This document shows, piece after piece, positions 13,931 to 16,257 of a stretch of 16,257 nucleotides of DNA (position 1 is its first letter; every line of letters begins with the position of its first letter). Both the position numbers and the translations under genes were made by a program. The notes under the pieces are model-generated. The model was not told the DNA's origin. It worked only from the letters and a program-made list of their open reading frames with translations, and made no database searches. The DNA comes from JAWOJF01 sp046481785. GTDB taxonomy: Bacteria > Bacteroidota > Ignavibacteria > Ignavibacteriales > Ignavibacteriaceae. The stretch covers positions 1 to 16,257 of the forward strand of contig JAWOJF010000068.1 of assembly GCA_046481785.1 (NCBI GenBank), written 5' to 3'.

Positions 13931-16105
13931 ATGAATAAAGCAAAATTAATCCTAAAAGATGTTTTTGGTTATGATTCTTTCAGGCCGCTGCAGGAAGAGG
14001 TAATAAAAAACATTCTTTCTAAAAAAGATTCACTTGTAATTATGCCCACCGGGGGTGGAAAATCTATCTGCTACCAGGTGCCTGCTTTACTTTTTGAAGG
14101 CTTAACCATTGTAGTATCTCCTTTAATTTCATTAATGAAAGACCAGGTAGAGCAGTTAAGACAAGCCGGGGTACATACGGCTCTTTTGAACAGTTCACTA
14201 ACTACCGCTGTATATAGTAAAAACTACCAGGATGTAAAAAACAATAAAGCAAAGCTGCTGTATCTTGCGCCGGAATCTCTTGCAAAGGAAGAAATAGTTG
14301 ATTTGTTAAAGAAGGTGCAGCTTGATTGTATTATAGTAGATGAAGCCCATTGCATATCTGAATGGGGGCATGACTTCCGTCCCGAATACAGACAACTTGG
14401 CGCATTAAGAAAAAAATACCCCAATGCCGTTTGTGCCGGATTAACTGCAACAGCAACCCCCAGAGTACAGGATGATATAATTAAAAATCTTAATCTCGTT
14501 CAGGCATCAAAATTTGTTGCAAGTTTTAACCGTGATAATCTTTACCTGCAGGTTATTCCCAAAGGTGACTCCCTTGACCAAACTGTAAGCTTCCTGAAAG
14601 ATCATCCAAACCAGTCGGGAATTATTTATTGTTTTTCACGTAAGCAGGTAGATAATCTGCATGAAGACCTTTCCTATCTTGGTTTTTCCACAAGGCCGTA
14701 CCATGCCGGACTTTCAGACGTAGAACGGAATAAAAACCAGGATTTGTTTATTAAAGATGAAGTACAAATTATTATTGCTACTATTGCATTTGGCATGGGT
14801 ATAAACAAATCGAACGTACGTTTTGTACTTCATCATGATCTGCCTAAAAATATTGAATCGTATTACCAGGAAATCGGCAGATCGGGACGTGACGGATTAA
14901 GAGCAGACTGCCTGCTCTTATTCAGTTACTCTGATATTCAAAAAATAAATTATTTTATTGATCAAAAAGAAAATGATGTTGAACGGCTTGCTGCTAAAGT
15001 CCATCTTGATGCAATGGTTAAGTATGCCGAGTCTGAGGTATGCCGAAGGATACCCCTGATAAATTATTTCGGAGAAAAGTATCACATACCAAACTGCGGA
15101 TTTTGCGATAACTGCCTGGCAGATGAAAAAGAATTAACAGATATTACTATTCCCGCACAGAAATTTTTATCTGCGGTTAAAAGAACCAGGGAGATTTTTG
15201 GCGCAAATCATATAGTTGATGTTTTAAGCGGGGCAGAAACAGAAAAGGTTTTGAGCAACGGACACCAGAATCTGACTGTATATGGCATAGGGAAAGAGTT
15301 TACAAAGAAACAATGGCTGTTTATAATCAGGCAGCTTATAAACAAACAGCTCTTAATAAGAGATCTTGAATTCGGCAGCCTGAAACTTACTGAGAAGGCT
15401 TACAATGTCCTGCTTAAAAATGAAAAAGTATATGGCTTGTTAAAAGAACCTGAGGATAAAACCAAAAAGGTTAAACCCACCCAGGTTAAATATGATGAAG
15501 AATTATTTGAACTTCTGAGGAGGAAGAGAAAAGAGATAGCGGATGAATATAGTGTTCCGCCATATGTAATTTTTTCAGATAAAGCGCTTGTACAGATGGC
15601 TATAGAATACCCGCAGTCAACAGCAGGATTTTTAAGAGTAAGCGGAGTAGGTGAAAGAAAATTAGAACGGTACGGCAGTGATTTTATTACCGTAATTAAA
15701 AGCTACTGCCTGAGAAAGAATATTAAACCAAAAGCACCTGTAACAAAACGGATAAGAACCGGAAGAATTTCAGAAAAACCCCGTTACAGGCAAAGCGCAG
15801 AAGCATACATCTCCGGTGTTTCATTAGATACACTTGCTGAAGAATTTAATGTTACTTTAAATACTATTATTAATCACCTTGCCAGATTTGTTAATGAAGG
15901 GAACCTGATAGAAAAAAGCGGACTGGAAAAAAGAATTTCTCTTGATGCAAGTAAGAGGAAAATTATTTTAGAAGAATTTGAAAAAGCAGAAGGATTAAGT
16001 TTAAAACCTATTTTTGAAAAGTTTAATGGTGAAGTGAGTTACGATGAGCTGCACATACTTAGATTGATTTTTAATGTTGAGCAGATGGAGAAGATGAGGA
16101 AGTAA
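13931..16105 (+). CDS. recQ: ATP-dependent DNA helicase RecQ
   Basis: A 724-residue superfamily 2 helicase that unwinds DNA 3'-to-5' in recombination repair and stalled-fork processing. Motifs visible: Walker A TGGGKS (residues 40-45), SPLISLMKDQV (63-73), DEAH (137-140) followed by the RecQ aromatic loop SEWGHDFRPEY (143-153), TATATP (172-177), IIYCFSRK (231-238), and YYQEIGRSGRDG with the arginine-finger region (311-322). The zinc-binding Cys set is complete: C371, C389, C392, C395. The RQC winged helix follows (about 405-500), then an HRDC domain (about 519-592), and a C-terminal helix-turn-helix extension (about 613-724; SLDTLAEEFNVTLNTIINHL) typical of Bacteroidota RecQ and absent from the E. 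coli protein. All key residues are intact. The ATG at 13931 lacks an obvious Shine-Dalgarno site; an ATG at 13924 is out of frame and stops at once. Confidence 0.96.
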   Translation: MNKAKLILKDVFGYDSFRPLQEEVIKNILSKKDSLVIMPTGGGKSICYQVPALLFEGLTIVVSPLISLMKDQVEQLRQAGVHTALLNSSLTTAVYSKNYQDVKNNKAKLLYLAPESLAKEEIVDLLKKVQLDCIIVDEAHCISEWGHDFRPEYRQLGALRKKYPNAVCAGLTATATPRVQDDIIKNLNLVQASKFVASFNRDNLYLQVIPKGDSLDQTVSFLKDHPNQSGIIYCFSRKQVDNLHEDLSYLGFSTRPYHAGLSDVERNKNQDLFIKDEVQIIIATIAFGMGINKSNVRFVLHHDLPKNIESYYQEIGRSGRDGLRADCLLLFSYSDIQKINYFIDQKENDVERLAAKVHLDAMVKYAESEVCRRIPLINYFGEKYHIPNCGFCDNCLADEKELTDITIPAQKFLSAVKRTREIFGANHIVDVLSGAETEKVLSNGHQNLTVYGIGKEFTKKQWLFIIRQLINKQLLIRDLEFGSLKLTEKAYNVLLKNEKVYGLLKEPEDKTKKVKPTQVKYDEELFELLRRKRKEIADEYSVPPYVIFSDKALVQMAIEYPQSTAGFLRVSGVGERKLERYGSDFITVIKSYCLRKNIKPKAPVTKRIRTGRISEKPRYRQSAEAYISGVSLDTLAEEFNVTLNTIINHLARFVNEGNLIEKSGLEKRISLDASKRKIILEEFEKAEGLSLKPIFEKFNGEVSYDELHILRLIFNVEQMEKMRK

Positions 16106-16112
16106 GGACAGA

Positions 16113-16142
16113 GTTCAAGTTCAAGTTCAAGAGCAAGTGTAA
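16113..16142. repeat. 6-bp tandem repeat (GTTCAA), five units
   Basis: Three exact GTTCAA units (16113-16130) are followed by GAGCAA and GTGTAA. The array starts 8 bp after the RecQ stop. The remaining bases to 16257 are A/T rich, and I see neither a gene nor a clear terminator there. Confidence 0.8.
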
Positions 16143-16257
16143 GTAAGAATCATTAAAGAACTTATAGAAAATTTTATTTTTAATAAACAGAATTAATTCT
16201 AAGATATTTATTGGATGTTATATAATCTGTTCTTAAATTATATCTGATAGAAATATC

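Overview
The window most likely comes from a member of the Ignavibacteria or a related lineage of the Bacteroidota/Chlorobi assemblage. The evidence is two proteins with a C-terminal type IX secretion (T9SS) sorting domain carrying the SQNYPNPFNP signature common in that group, a 724-residue RecQ with the Bacteroidota-style C-terminal helix-turn-helix extension, a carboxypeptidase-regulatory-domain plus VWA surface protein, and AT-rich DNA with weak Shine-Dalgarno signals. This placement is inferred from protein style, not from a marker gene.

Layout. (1) 1-3465 (+) is the 3' part of a large secreted protein that enters from the left edge. It has eleven ~49-residue delta-60-like propeller repeats, a bacterial Ig-like domain, GLUG repeats, an Fn3-like domain interrupted by a 7-bp tandem repeat, and a T9SS sorting domain. 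(2) 3532-3723 (+) encodes a small single-pass membrane protein. (3) 3807-10781 is a block of minus-strand genes: an M29-type aminopeptidase, an outer-membrane-like barrel protein, a second T9SS-sorted propeller protein, an MFSD1-like MFS transporter, and an OPT-family oligopeptide transporter. OPT and MFS are 40 bp apart and look co-transcribed. (4) 10949-11716 (-) encodes a TIGR02757/DUF2400 protein, divergent from (5) a YfbK-like VWA protein at 11785-13626 (+). (6) A 304-bp non-coding stretch holds REP-like short repeats and a strong hairpin. (7) 13931-16105 (+) encodes RecQ helicase.

Working together: OPT imports oligopeptides, the MFSD1-like carrier may move dipeptides, and the M29 aminopeptidase would release amino acids, so peptide use is a plausible theme of the minus-strand block. 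The two T9SS proteins and the barrel protein belong to the cell surface. The other genes are housekeeping or unrelated.

I see no phage, IS element, CRISPR array, tRNA or rRNA, and no convincing new multi-gene system. The most unusual content is non-coding or repeat-derived: four different simple tandem repeat families (periods 6, 7, 8 and about 9 bp), a hairpin stem present in two copies 10 kb apart, and a small cluster of GCTCC-GGAGC palindromes. The 7-bp repeat inside the first gene is the best lead, because it encodes the same heptad peptide in all three frames and sits just upstream of the secretion signal.
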